Of a stretch of DNA of 35,952 nt, positions 1 through 8,427 are shown piece after piece. How positions within the stretch are numbered: the stretch's first letter is position 1; every line of letters begins with the position of its first letter. Under the pieces are notes generated by a model. The model worked only from the letters and a program-made list of their open reading frames with translations. It ran no database searches and had not been told where the DNA came from. Source of the stretch: an uncultured bacterium (GTDB lineage: Bacteria > Verrucomicrobiota > Kiritimatiellia > PWTM01); contig CALLML010000004.1 of NCBI GenBank assembly GCA_938005705.1, positions 1-35,952 of the forward strand. The letters are read 5' to 3'. The translations under genes were made by a program, and so were the position numbers.

Positions 1-163
1 AGCCATCTACGGCAGCGGCGGCCGCCGTCCGACGCTGCGCCTGGGCGTGCAGGATCGCCGCCGGTGGGCCAAAATCCGCTACGGGTTGCAGCGCATTCAC
101 CGTGTCGATCTGCGGCTGTGCAACTGCCATGCGGTTGCCCCATGGGCAACCGTCGAGGCGTAA
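1..163 (+). CDS. C-terminal fragment of an unidentified protein
   Basis: An open frame enters from the left edge (first full codon at 2) and stops at TAA 161-163, giving 53 residues. The fragment is Arg-rich and ends in a segment reading RIHRVDLRLCN. That is loosely reminiscent of the last strands of FtsQ/DivIB-type proteins, where a VDLRY motif is common, but the match is too short to rely on. The N-terminus and start lie outside the window. More than 500 bases without a convincing gene follow, so it is probably not in the same transcription unit as the next gene. It is most likely coding because of GC-rich codon use. Confidence 0.45.
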   Translation, partial: AIYGSGGRRPTLRLGVQDRRRWAKIRYGLQRIHRVDLRLCNCHAVAPWATVEA

Positions 164-698
164 TCGGGGGAGGGCACAGACCATGAAATGACCGCTCTAC
201 GATTGATCGAACACAAGCACAACCTCACTGCACCCAATCATCACAGGGTGAAAACACCATTGGTCTGCCTAAATGGAAAATGTGGGTTCAAGATTTGGGT
301 TTTCCGGAAGAGAAAAAAAGGGGCGTCGTGCTGTCAGTTGAAAAACGGAGAGTGGCGCGGTGGTTTTGGAAAGATCGGAAGCGCGTCGGAAAAGAATGTT
401 TAATGCCGTCGACCGCCGCGGACAGCAAAAGAAACAGAGAATGGATGGTGAACATGGATGATGTGGCAGCGGTCTCGACCGGTCGCCTTTGATGTGGCGC
501 GCCAGACGGCGGTCTACACCATGTCGGCGTTATGGGTGGTCCTCCCCTCCACACGGGACGCCATAACCGCTAACACGATCGGCCGGCCAAGAAGCGCGAT
601 GGGGACCAGCGCGATCGAGGCAGGAACAATTCAATCTCTCGCTTTTTCTCCCGAAGGGTCTGTCTCGTCTTTGCATAGCGCAGGGGTGAATTTCCCGC
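164..698. other. Intergenic stretch without a convincing gene
   Basis: About 535 bases separate the fragment at the left edge from the promoter-like sequence of the next operon. The part from about 190 to 460 is visibly richer in A and T than the flanking genes. Short open frames exist here, but none has both a good ribosome binding site and a protein-like composition. No tRNA-like fold or repeat array was seen. Confidence 0.5.
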
Positions 699-725
699 TA
701 TACTGCCGACGATCTGGAGCGAGAG
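699..725 (+). promoter_or_regulatory. Likely -10 box and ribosome binding site of the pilM/gspL-wzt operon
   Basis: TATACT at 699-704 matches a -10 hexamer. No good -35 lies 17 bases upstream; the nearest candidate, TTGCAT at 671-676, is 22 bases away. A purine-rich GGAGCGAGAG at 716-725 ends eight bases before the ATG at 734. The ribosome binding site is the stronger part of the call and decides the start codon. Confidence 0.4.
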
Positions 726-733
726 ATTTTACC

Positions 734-2128
734 ATGCGCATTTCCACCGGATACGGCATTGACTGGCGGGAGGGATTTCTGGCGGTCGCGCGATACGAGC
801 GGTTTTGTCGCGGAGAACGTACGGAGACTCTGCTGAAGATGTCGTCCCCGACTTCCGACTCGCTCGCCACCGCCCCCACCGCCTCGCTCATCCGCGAGGC
901 CCAGCGGCGTCGCCGCGCTCTCGCGGTCGCAGCCGTGCCCTGCCGTGAGGGCGTGGTGCTCCGCCTGCGTGTGCCGTTGCGAAACCGTGCGCGCGCGCGA
1001 CGAGTCCTGCCTTCCCTGCTGGATGCGACCATCCCGTTTTCGCTGGAGGAATGCCGCTATGTTATTCCCGAAATGCGCGTTTCGGCCGTGAACGAAATGT
1101 CCGTGGTGGCCGTTGTGGCGCCGCGCGACGCTATTGCGCGGCGTCTGGAAGCCTTGCGTGCCGCTGGTTTTGATCCCGCGATCCTCGTATCGGAGGGGCT
1201 GGCGTTATGGATCGGGAGCCTGGCAGAATCGCCGATCCATGAAGAACCGGACGCAGCACGGATCGTGCTCTATGCCGGTGGAGATAATTGGGTGGGCGTG
1301 GGCGGCCTGGAGACGGAGATTCGCTGGGCCATATCGGCGCCACCGCCGTCCGCCGGCGTTGACGCGGCGGCGGTGGCGTCCGCTTGTCTTCCGTTTCTAC
1401 GTCGATGGCGGGCGGAGACCTTCGGCGTTGCGAAAAGACCTCTGCAATGGCATTGGTGCGGCCCCGCCTTACCGCCGCCGGAGGTTCGAGCAGAGGCGGA
1501 ACGGCGCCTGGCGGCCGACGGGCATATCGTTTTTGCCGAATATCCCGAACCGGCATCGTTTTTGGCGCGATCGCTGGCTCGCGCTGCAGGGGATGCTGGA
1601 GCTTCCTCCGGGCAATTGCGATGTGCCGAGGATGAACATCCCGACTGGGCTTCCTGGCGCGCCCGCTCCGAGGCACGGGCCTGGCTAGGCTTGGCGACGA
1701 CAGGGGCGCTGCTCACCGCGGTGAACTTGGCCGGCCTCGCCGCGTTGCGCCGCGCGGATACCGAAGCCGGCGCCGATCTTTCCCGCATCGCGGCGGACAT
1801 TGCAGCGGTGCGGCGTGCGCCGTACGGACGAGAATTGGTCGTCGCGCGCGCGGCGGTGGAGCGTCGCCGCGAAAGCGCCGCACCCTTTGCGCGCGCGGCC
1901 GAGGCGCCTGCCCTTCACGCGTTGGCGACCACGCTGCGCACTGCCGCCGATGTCCATATTCAGCTACACGAGGCCGATATCTCCGACCAGCGGCTGCTGG
2001 TGACCGGAACAGCAGCGCGAACGGAAGAGGTGGCTGCATTGGAGCAAGCGCTGCGCGACCGAGGCTGGACGCTGGAAAAACGCGGCGGCACCGGTCCCGC
2101 ATTTACGATGAAAGGGACGCGACCATGA
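734..2128 (+). CDS. PilM/PilN-like (GspL-like) inner-membrane platform protein
   Basis: This 464-residue protein has the two-part build of GspL, or of PilM fused to PilN, which anchor the assembly platform of type II secretion systems and type IV pili. The N-terminal 300 or so residues resemble the actin-like PilM/GspL cytoplasmic domain: an opening GIDW, then a stretch reading VVLRLRVPLRN followed by IPFSLEE, the usual PilM/GspL signature region. A single hydrophobic helix lies near residues 325-345 (LGLATTGALLTAVNLAGLAAL). A periplasmic PilN-like coiled and ferredoxin-like region follows to the end. The ATG at 734 is chosen over upstream starts because of the ribosome binding site at 716-725. 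The stop overlaps the next start in an ATGA at 2125-2128. Neither a secretion ATPase nor pilins are in the window, so whether it serves secretion or a pilus cannot be decided. Confidence 0.65.
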   Translation: MRISTGYGIDWREGFLAVARYERFCRGERTETLLKMSSPTSDSLATAPTASLIREAQRRRRALAVAAVPCREGVVLRLRVPLRNRARARRVLPSLLDATIPFSLEECRYVIPEMRVSAVNEMSVVAVVAPRDAIARRLEALRAAGFDPAILVSEGLALWIGSLAESPIHEEPDAARIVLYAGGDNWVGVGGLETEIRWAISAPPPSAGVDAAAVASACLPFLRRWRAETFGVAKRPLQWHWCGPALPPPEVRAEAERRLAADGHIVFAEYPEPASFLARSLARAAGDAGASSGQLRCAEDEHPDWASWRARSEARAWLGLATTGALLTAVNLAGLAALRRADTEAGADLSRIAADIAAVRRAPYGRELVVARAAVERRRESAAPFARAAEAPALHALATTLRTAADVHIQLHEADISDQRLLVTGTAARTEEVAALEQALRDRGWTLEKRGGTGPAFTMKGTRP

Positions 2129-2631
2129 CACGTCGTCGGGGCCTCCCGCTGCCGATCATTGCCTGGCTGTTTGCGCTGGTCGGTTTGGGAACGAGTGTGA
2201 TGGCGTTGCGGGAGGCTCCGCGTCTCGACAACTCCATCCGCCGCAAACGGATGGACGTGGCGGAAGCGCGGCGGCTCCGCGCAGAACTGACCCGGCTAGA
2301 TGGCATTCGCGCCGCGTGGGATACTCTTTCGGGCGCTCCATTGACGGCACCGGAAGAAATCTTCCGCCGGATGGCGACGGACCTGGCCGCGCCGGAATGG
2401 AAAGAGCGCGAGCCGGAGCCGATCGCCGATGGTTGGCGGCGGCGACGCGTCGAAGGGGTGTTTCACGAGGCGCCGTTGGAATGGATCGGCGCGTTTGTAA
2501 ACCGTTGCGCCGAGGCGCGTCCGCCATGGCGGCTCGCGCGTATCCATGTGGTTGTCTCTGAAAGCTCGCGCGGTTATGGAAGCGTGACGATGACGCTGGA
2601 AGGTCTGGAACGAGAGGAAACGGCGCCATGA
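2125..2631 (+). CDS. PilO/GspM-like small inner-membrane protein
   Basis: The product has 168 residues. One hydrophobic helix near the N-terminus (residues 9-25, PIIAWLFALVGLGTSVM) is followed by a charged helical stretch and a compact C-terminal alpha/beta domain. That layout and its position directly after a PilM/N- or GspL-like gene fit PilO or GspM, which pair with PilN or GspL in the periplasm. Its start overlaps the preceding stop by four bases, and its own TGA overlaps the ATG of the exporter permease at 2628-2631, so all three should be translated together. Sequence in this family is poorly conserved; the call rests on topology and neighbourhood. Confidence 0.5.
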   Translation: MTRRRGLPLPIIAWLFALVGLGTSVMALREAPRLDNSIRRKRMDVAEARRLRAELTRLDGIRAAWDTLSGAPLTAPEEIFRRMATDLAAPEWKEREPEPIADGWRRRRVEGVFHEAPLEWIGAFVNRCAEARPPWRLARIHVVVSESSRGYGSVTMTLEGLEREETAP

Positions 2632-3473
2632 CGACCGCGCCGGCGAATTTCGCACCGTCTACCGAGACCGCTTTGCGGACCCATCCGCCGCGTCGCGCTG
2701 CGCGCGAGCTGCTGGCCAATCTTGTCGCGCGCGAGCTCAAAGCCCGCTATAAGGGGTCGCTGCTCGGCTTTCTTTGGGCACTGCTGACGCCCTTGCTCAT
2801 GGCGGCCATTTACGTCTTCTTCTTGCGTCTGCTGGCCGATCGCGGCGTGTCGGTGGAGTCGGTGATCATCGGGGTTTTTGCGTGGACATTCACCGCCCAG
2901 TCCGTGCAGAGCGGGCTGACGGCCATCACCGGCAACGCCAATCTCGTGAAGAAAGTGGCGTTTCCTCGGGTGCTGTTGCCGACGGCGGCGACGGCGGCCA
3001 ATGCCGTCAATTACCTGTTCAGCTTATTTGTGCAGTTCGCGGTGGTGGGCGTGTTGCTGGTGCGGCGTGGCGCGTTTTTCAGCGCATGGACGCCGGTGCT
3101 GCCGGTCATTTTTGCCACGCATGCGGCGCTCAATCTTGCACTGGCGCTACTGCTCTCAGCGGCGAACGTGTATTTTCGCGACACACAACACCTCGTCGGC
3201 GTGGGACTGAGCGCATGGTTTTTTGTAAGCCCAGCCATGTATGATTTGGGCCTGGTGGAGCCATGGGGCACGGCGCGGCCCTGGCTGCTGAGGCTATACC
3301 TGCTGAATCCATTGGCGCCGGTCTTCACAGGCTACCGCGCCGCCCTGCTGCCGGACCTATCGTTTCCCTGGAATGGCTGGGCCATCGGCGGTCTGTTGAT
3401 CTCGTGGGCGATGTTGGCCGTCGCCTTGGCGATCTTCCGCCGTGCCCAGCGCAATTTCGCCGACTTTTTGTGA
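2628..3473 (+). CDS. wzm: ABC-2 type polysaccharide exporter permease (Wzm/TagG-like)
   Basis: This 281-residue membrane protein has the N-terminal signature of the Wzm/TagG/KpsM permeases: ARELKARYKGSLLGFLWALL, followed by LMAAIYVFFL. About six hydrophobic segments are visible, including ones near residues 45-65, 80-95, 125-145, 165-185, 195-210 and 255-275. Family members export undecaprenyl-linked O-antigen or teichoic acid chains across the inner membrane together with a Wzt/TagH ATPase, which is encoded four bases downstream. The start overlaps the stop of the PilO/GspM-like gene by an ATGA, an unusual association for a polysaccharide exporter. Confidence 0.9.
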   Translation: MTTAPANFAPSTETALRTHPPRRAARELLANLVARELKARYKGSLLGFLWALLTPLLMAAIYVFFLRLLADRGVSVESVIIGVFAWTFTAQSVQSGLTAITGNANLVKKVAFPRVLLPTAATAANAVNYLFSLFVQFAVVGVLLVRRGAFFSAWTPVLPVIFATHAALNLALALLLSAANVYFRDTQHLVGVGLSAWFFVSPAMYDLGLVEPWGTARPWLLRLYLLNPLAPVFTGYRAALLPDLSFPWNGWAIGGLLISWAMLAVALAIFRRAQRNFADFL

Positions 3474-3477
3474 AGAA

Positions 3478-4686
3478 ATGAACAGCGTCATCCAGGCCCG
3501 AGGGTTAGGCAAGTGCTACCGGATGCGCGGCCATGCGCCGCCAACGCTCTTCGGGGCGCTGACCGGCCGGATGCGCCGCGTTCGCGCCAGTCGTTTTTGG
3601 GCTCTGCGCGGCGTGGACTTCGACGTGCGCGCAGGTCAGACGGTCGGCGTGATCGGTCCGAACGGCTCCGGCAAGAGCTCCCTGCTAGGACTCGTCGCCG
3701 GCACCATCGCGCCGACGGAGGGCTACGTGCGCGCGGAAGGGCGCCTTGCGTCGCTGCTGGAGCTCGGCGCCGGCTTTCACCCCGATCTCACCGGGCGGGA
3801 GAATGTGTTTCTGAACGCGGCCATTCTCGGTATTCCGCGCGAGGATATCCGCCGTCGATATGACCGGATCGTGGAGTTCGCCGGGCTGAAAGATTTCATG
3901 GACCAGCCGGTGAAAAACTACTCCAGCGGGATGTATGTCCGCCTCGGATTCGCCGTCGCCGTCGAACTCGATCCGGACATTTTGCTGATCGACGAGGTGC
4001 TGGCCGTTGGCGACGTCGCCTTCCAGCTCAAATGCCTGGATCGCATCCGCGCCTTTCAGCGGCGGGGAAAAACCCTGCTCTTTGTCAGCCACGCCTTGCA
4101 GACTGTCGAGGAGTTCTGTGACGAGGTTTTTCTGATGTACCAGGGACGGTTGGCTGCGAAGGGGCCGCCCGACGAGATGATTCTGCGCTACTTGCGTGAG
4201 TATATGGGCGAAGGCGGTCCGATCTTCACCCAGGAATTCGGCACGCGCGACGTGGAAATCCGCGATGTGCGTATCTGCGACGCCGACGGCCACGAAACGG
4301 GCATTCTGGAAACTGGCCGCCCGATGCGTGTGGACGTCGCATGGGAAGCGCGCCGACCGATCGATCACGCCGTCTTTGGCTTTTCCGTCAAGACCGCCAA
4401 CGGCCTGTATGTCTTCGGCAGCAACACGCAAATCATCGGGACGCCGGTTCCGCGGCTGGAGGGACGAGGCATCATGCGGCTGGTGCTCGACCCGCTGACG
4501 CTCCTGCAGGGCAGCTATCTGCTCTCTCTCGCGATCCACTCGGCGGATCACACCGTTCAATTCCATCGGCGCGAAGACTGGTATCCCTTCGCCGTACACA
4601 ACTCGACCGGCGCGCTAGGCCTCGTGCATCTGAATTCGCGTTGGGAGACCGTATCGGAAAGAGAAGTCGGGGAAAGCACCAGATGA
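3478..4686 (+). CDS. wzt: ABC transporter ATP-binding protein with C-terminal carbohydrate-binding domain (Wzt-like)
   Basis: The product has 402 residues. The ATPase domain shows Walker A GPNGSGKS (60-67), signature YSSGM (148-152), Walker B DILLIDE (167-173) and the switch histidine in LFVSH (205). From about residue 240 to the end there is an extra beta-rich domain matching the Wzt C-terminal module, which in O-antigen ATPases recognises the modified end of the glycan before export. This suggests export of a capped polysaccharide. The ATG at 3478 lies four bases after the wzm stop; an upstream in-frame start would overlap wzm and has no advantage. No glycosyltransferases are in the window. 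Confidence 0.92.
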   Translation: MNSVIQARGLGKCYRMRGHAPPTLFGALTGRMRRVRASRFWALRGVDFDVRAGQTVGVIGPNGSGKSSLLGLVAGTIAPTEGYVRAEGRLASLLELGAGFHPDLTGRENVFLNAAILGIPREDIRRRYDRIVEFAGLKDFMDQPVKNYSSGMYVRLGFAVAVELDPDILLIDEVLAVGDVAFQLKCLDRIRAFQRRGKTLLFVSHALQTVEEFCDEVFLMYQGRLAAKGPPDEMILRYLREYMGEGGPIFTQEFGTRDVEIRDVRICDADGHETGILETGRPMRVDVAWEARRPIDHAVFGFSVKTANGLYVFGSNTQIIGTPVPRLEGRGIMRLVLDPLTLLQGSYLLSLAIHSADHTVQFHRREDWYPFAVHNSTGALGLVHLNSRWETVSEREVGESTR

Positions 4687-4988
4687 AAAAAACGTGCGAA
4701 CTTCGACGTGGGCGGCCGTAATGGTCGGGCTAAACCTCCGCGTCGGCGCCGCCGCCGTAGGATCGTATTATTGTTGCGTTACGCCTGGAGGGATTCGGAC
4801 GAAGAGAAATCGCAATCTGCCGGATTGGAGGACGTGTCGAGCAGGACAACTTTTCGGGCGCGTTCCATTTCCGATCAACTGACTCGAATGGCCTCTCGAT
4901 GCGCGAGACGCGTGTGGGCTCTGTGTCATGGCCGACGTTGGTAGCCCTGGCCCTTCACGCCCCTATTCCGGGGATGTCAGGGCGCGAA
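4687..4988. other. Intergenic region with a nested hairpin, no convincing gene
   Basis: Two overlapping Arg-rich open frames cross this stretch but have no good ribosome binding site and look like chance frames. GCCCTG at 4944-4949 pairs with CAGGGC at 4978-4983, and inside it CCCC (4960-4963) pairs with GGGG (4970-4973). The hairpin could end wzt transcription, although no run of T follows. The AT-rich sequence from 4987 on probably holds the promoter of the next gene. Confidence 0.35.
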
Positions 4989-5004
4989 TATAAATGAATA
5001 TAAA
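4989..5004 (+). promoter_or_regulatory. Possible tandem -10 boxes before the secreted small protein gene
   Basis: Two TATAAA hexamers, at 4989-4994 and 4999-5004, stand out in otherwise GC-rich DNA about 45-60 bases before the start of the small secreted protein. No convincing -35 hexamer is visible for either, so the call is tentative. Confidence 0.3.
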
Positions 5005-5048
5005 GGGCTGTTCGCGCGTCTTAAATAAAGCCTACGGGAGAAAGGGCC

Positions 5049-5423
5049 ATGAAAACGAAGACGCTGGGCCTGGCGTTTGCGATGTTGGGCGCGGCGGCAT
5101 CGGCGTTAGCGCAGCGCGTGACCTGGAGCGTCACGATCGGACGAGAGCCCGTTGTGGTGGTGAAGCCCGCATGGAACTTTTGCGCGTTGCCGTATCCACC
5201 GCCCCCTCCGCTTGTAACACGGCCATGGCCGCCTGTGCTGCCCCCGCCGCCGGTCTGTGATTATGAGAGGTATTTTCGACGTTCGGGGGTGTACGTTTAT
5301 GCGCGAGGCCCGCGGCGGGTTTATTACCCCAACGGCTACCGCGATTCCGCGGTGCTTCAGGAATGGTGCCCCGTACAGCGCACGTGGATCACCATCGGAC
5401 GCGCCCCACCGGGCTGGTTCTAA
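5049..5423 (+). CDS. Small secreted proline-rich protein
   Basis: This 124-residue protein is of unknown function. Residues 1-21 form a clean Sec signal peptide: a positively charged start (MKTK), a hydrophobic core (LGLAFAMLGAAASA) and an Ala-x-Ala type cleavage region before Gln22. The mature part contains a proline-rich block with PPPPP near residue 52 and PPPP near 65, then a tyrosine- and arginine-rich segment (VYVYARG, PRRVYYPNGYRD) and ends GWF. Two to three cysteines could form disulfides. GGGAGAAAGG ahead of the ATG is a reasonable ribosome binding site. It stands alone between wzt and the convergent recN. A periplasmic or surface role is likely; no known domain was recognised. Confidence 0.7.
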   Translation: MKTKTLGLAFAMLGAAASALAQRVTWSVTIGREPVVVVKPAWNFCALPYPPPPPLVTRPWPPVLPPPPVCDYERYFRRSGVYVYARGPRRVYYPNGYRDSAVLQEWCPVQRTWITIGRAPPGWF

Positions 5424-5513
5424 CTGGAACCGTCGGGCCTAATTCAAGGGGCGGCATGATATCGAAGCCGGCCAAACCCCCTCGGCCCTCCCGTGGCGCG
5501 GACAGGGCTGTTG

Positions 5514-7235
5514 TTACGAATTCCGCCGTGCTTTGCAAAGCATCTCCCGCGCATGGCGAACAGTCGCCTCGGAATTCGGATCGCCGCCGAGCATACGGAC
5601 AATTTCCGCAACGCGCCGGTCGCCCTCGACGCGCTCGACAGTAGAATAGGTACGGCCGTCTCGAACGGATTTCGAGACCACATAATGCGCGGTTCCATGA
5701 ACGGCGACCTGCGGCAAGTGCGTAATACAAATGACCTGATGGCGATCGGCGACGCCCGCCAGCTCGCGTCCCACGGCGTGGCCGGTCTCGCCGCCGAGAT
5801 TGGCGTCAATTTCATCAAACACCAGCACGGGCACGCGATCCTGCTGGGCGAGAACGGCTTTCACGGCGAGCATCACGCGTGAAATCTCTCCGCTCGATGC
5901 GATGGCGCGCAGAGGGCGCATGGCCTCACCAACGTTCGGCGCAAAACCGAACTCGATGGCGTCCATACCGGAGGGGCCGGGCGGCGCATCGGAAAGATCC
6001 ACTGCGAAGGCACTGCCTGGAAAACCGAGAAACTCGAGTTCGCCAGTGATCGCCTCGGCCAGCTCGTCAGCCACGGCGCGCCGTCGGCGGCGCAACTCCA
6101 GTCCCCGTTTCTCGCGTTCGGCGCGCGCCTCGGCCAGTTCCGCCTCGACGGCCGCCAACCGCTCACCTCGCATGCGCAGATCCTCTAGACGCTGCCGCGC
6201 TTTCTCCGCCGCGGCGAGCATCTCGGCGACGGTATTCCCATACTTTCGGCGAAGTGAGGCGTAGGTCGCCAGCCGCCGATCCAGCCAGTCCAATCGTGAC
6301 GGGTTGACGTCGATCGCCTCAGCGGCGCGCATGAGAGCGAAACCGACATCGCGCACGCGCTCGGTGAGCCGAACGACTTCCGACCGCCATTCGGCTGCCT
6401 CCGGCATCAACCGCGTCAATTCCTCCCAGGCGCGCTGCGTGGATGCCATACGCGCGAAGGCCGAGTCCTCTGCCTCCGTCAACGCCTGGGTAATGCCGGC
6501 GGCGAGCTCGAGAATACGTTGGGCGTGACCGATGCGGTCGTGCTCGCGGCGCACCTCCTCCTCTTCACCTTCTTTCGGATCGGCCCCTTCGATTTCTTTG
6601 ATCATCCATTCCAGCCGTTCGATTTCTTCGGCGGGATTGCCCGTATCCCGCGTCAGCTCGGCTCGTCGTGCCTCAGCGGCGAGAACGCGCTGATGCGCGG
6701 CGCCGTAGGCGGCGCGTGGTTTCTCAAGCCCTCCGAAGGCGTCGAGCACGTCCATCTGGGCGGCCGGCTGGAAAAGGGACTGCTGATCGTGCGGACCATG
6801 CAGGTCCACCAGGGACTCCCCGATACGGCGTAGTACAGCGAGGGTCGTCGGACTATCATTGATCCAGACCGGCGAGCCGCTGCCGCGCACTATGCGCCGC
6901 AGAATGAGGCGCCCGTTCTCACAGGGCGGCAGACCCGCCTCCTCGAGAAGACCCTGTAAGGGAGAAGACGGTTCCGTTTCGAAAACCGCCTCCACGGTGC
7001 AGGCATCGGCGCCGGTGCGGATGAGGTCTTTATCGGCCCGTTCGCCTAGCAATAACGCGAGGGCGCCGACCAGCAGGGACTTGCCGGCGCCCGTCTCTCC
7101 GGTGATCACATTGAGCGCCGGCTCGAATTCCACACCAACGTCCTCCGCCAGCGCGAAGTTTCTTAACCGCAAGGTCCGCAGCACGTAAATCCCCACTGCC
7201 GGCGCCGTTCGTTGCGCCCGCCGTTTCCCTACCAT
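5514..7235 (-). CDS. recN: DNA repair protein RecN
   Basis: This 573-residue SMC-like ATPase acts early in recombinational repair of double-strand breaks. It has the N-terminal RNFALAEDV strand, Walker A GETGAGKS (46-53), a long charged helical middle that would form the coiled coil (about 150-400), an ABC signature region SSGEISRVMLA (about 445-455) and Walker B VLVFDEIDANLGG starting near 470, followed by ITHLPQVA. This order is diagnostic for RecN. The length is about 20 residues over the usual 553, so translation may start at an internal GTG just before LRTLRLRNF rather than at 7235. Its upstream region carries the paired palindrome at 7373-7422. Confidence 0.95.
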   Translation of the reverse strand: MVGKRRAQRTAPAVGIYVLRTLRLRNFALAEDVGVEFEPALNVITGETGAGKSLLVGALALLLGERADKDLIRTGADACTVEAVFETEPSSPLQGLLEEAGLPPCENGRLILRRIVRGSGSPVWINDSPTTLAVLRRIGESLVDLHGPHDQQSLFQPAAQMDVLDAFGGLEKPRAAYGAAHQRVLAAEARRAELTRDTGNPAEEIERLEWMIKEIEGADPKEGEEEEVRREHDRIGHAQRILELAAGITQALTEAEDSAFARMASTQRAWEELTRLMPEAAEWRSEVVRLTERVRDVGFALMRAAEAIDVNPSRLDWLDRRLATYASLRRKYGNTVAEMLAAAEKARQRLEDLRMRGERLAAVEAELAEARAEREKRGLELRRRRRAVADELAEAITGELEFLGFPGSAFAVDLSDAPPGPSGMDAIEFGFAPNVGEAMRPLRAIASSGEISRVMLAVKAVLAQQDRVPVLVFDEIDANLGGETGHAVGRELAGVADRHQVICITHLPQVAVHGTAHYVVSKSVRDGRTYSTVERVEGDRRVAEIVRMLGGDPNSEATVRHAREMLCKARRNS

Positions 7236-7372
7236 GAAGAAAAAGTTCGTTCAAGAAGGCAAAGGAAAACCGGTATATTCATAGCTCAGCGGAGGCCGCC
7301 CCCCAAGGGCCCGCGGCGCCGCCGGCTTCGGTCCTACGGACACCGCTGTTTGTTGAAGAACGGGATATCCGC

Positions 7373-7422
7373 TTTCCAAGGCTTGGAAAATTCAGGGCCA
7401 CGGTCTTCCAAGGTTTGGAAAA
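7373..7422. repeat. Paired palindrome repeat, copy 1
   Basis: Two short palindromes lie side by side. Unit A, 7373-7389, is TTTCCAAG, one base, then CTTGGAAA. Unit B, 7406-7420, has TTCCAA and TTGGAA arms around three bases. The TTCCAAG cores start at 7374 and 7406, exactly 32 bases apart. It lies ten bases beyond the mlaD stop and upstream of recN. The same arrangement recurs at 23381-23429 and, in damaged form, at 31838-31880. Confidence 0.8.
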
Positions 7423-7431
7423 ACGCCCATC

Positions 7432-8427
7432 TCAGAATGCGCCGAAGAAAATGCTCGTGAAGGTGGAGACCGGCGCCGTCTCGCGGAAATCGTCAATGGT
7501 CGCGCGCAGTTCGTTCACCAACAACCGGACTTCCTCATAGAGCTCACCCCGCATCACGATCCGGCCGATCGTCCCTTCGCCGCGGGCGATTGTGTCCGCT
7601 ACGGTCCGCAGTGACTGCGCGGCGGCGCGCACGTCGTCATAGACAGTGTCATCGGGTGCCAGCAGCTTGCCGAGCAGGCTTTCGGCGTTGTTGAGACGGG
7701 CGGAAACCTCTCGTAGATTCCGGGCGATTTCCGCAGCGTCGTTATAGATTTCGCCCTTGTCCGAAAGCAGGCGGCTGAGGGTGCTCTCGCCGGCCGCCAA
7801 TCGCTCGGCCGCCCGGCGCAGATCGGCGGTGACAGCGGCGATATCGTGATGCACGGTCTCGTCCGTCAGCAGCCGACCGATCGTGCCTTCGCCCTGCGCC
7901 AGTTTTCGAGTGATTTCATGGATATTGCGCGCGGCCGCCTGCAGATCGGCGAGGAGACCCTCCTCCTCGATGGCGCGCCGGATGTTTTGCACGACGCGTG
8001 TCGCCGAGCCCATGAGATCCACCGGCGTTAGCCCGCGGATTGGAGTGCCCTCCGGCAGCCGCGGTGCAGATGGTGAGCCCTCATAGACGTAGATATAGCG
8101 GCCACCCAGCACGGACGCGGGCAGGATTTCGATCCGGTAATCCTCCCGCAGATGGAGTTCGCGCGTCAACGACAAGCGCATCCGCACACCGTCGGGTTCG
8201 ACGACGATGCGGCGGACGCGTCCGATGATGACGCCGCGCAAATAGATGTTGTCGCCTTCACGCACCCCCATGATCTCGTCGAAGACCACATCCAGGGCGT
8301 ACGATTTCTGGAAAAGATTTTCACGGCTGAAAATGATAGTGAAGACGCCGAGGGCCAGCAGCACCATGAACATGAAGACGCCGACGGTCACCTCGATGGA
8401 CATCTCGCGAATACGATCACGTTTCAT
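7432..8427 (-). CDS. mlaD: MCE-domain lipid-transport protein (MlaD-like)
   Basis: This 331-residue protein is anchored by one N-terminal transmembrane helix (about residues 12-33) and faces the periplasm. An MCE domain follows (about 40-120) with the usual VREGDNIYLRGVIIGRV and ASVLGGRYI features. After it come four imperfect helical repeats of about 35 residues, each opening with a motif such as GEGTIGRLL, GESTLSRLL, AESLLGKLL or GEGTIGRIV. Family members form the hexameric ring that passes phospholipids between membranes together with MlaE and MlaF. The ATG at 8427 overlaps the mlaF stop by 11 bases; an upstream start would run deep into mlaF, and an internal ATG at 8403 is possible. It is the last gene of the operon. 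Confidence 0.9.
   Translation of the reverse strand: MKRDRIREMSIEVTVGVFMFMVLLALGVFTIIFSRENLFQKSYALDVVFDEIMGVREGDNIYLRGVIIGRVRRIVVEPDGVRMRLSLTRELHLREDYRIEILPASVLGGRYIYVYEGSPSAPRLPEGTPIRGLTPVDLMGSATRVVQNIRRAIEEEGLLADLQAAARNIHEITRKLAQGEGTIGRLLTDETVHHDIAAVTADLRRAAERLAAGESTLSRLLSDKGEIYNDAAEIARNLREVSARLNNAESLLGKLLAPDDTVYDDVRAAAQSLRTVADTIARGEGTIGRIVMRGELYEEVRLLVNELRATIDDFRETAPVSTFTSIFFGAF

Noticed and set aside
188-403. A 71-codon plus-strand frame in the first intergenic region.
   Set aside because: No ribosome binding site, mixed composition and no domain.
458-733. N-terminal extension of the PilM/GspL-like protein by 92 residues.
   Set aside because: The PilM-like domain and a good ribosome binding site both place the start at 734; the extension is not protein-like.
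3685-4599. A 304-codon minus-strand frame opposite wzt.
   Set aside because: It is antisense to a full ATPase with all motifs; composition is low in hydrophobic blocks and no domain is seen.
7373-7422. Paired palindromes read as a short CRISPR array.
   Set aside because: There are only two units at each site, they are palindromic throughout, the linker is about 15-17 bases and conserved, and no cas genes are nearby.
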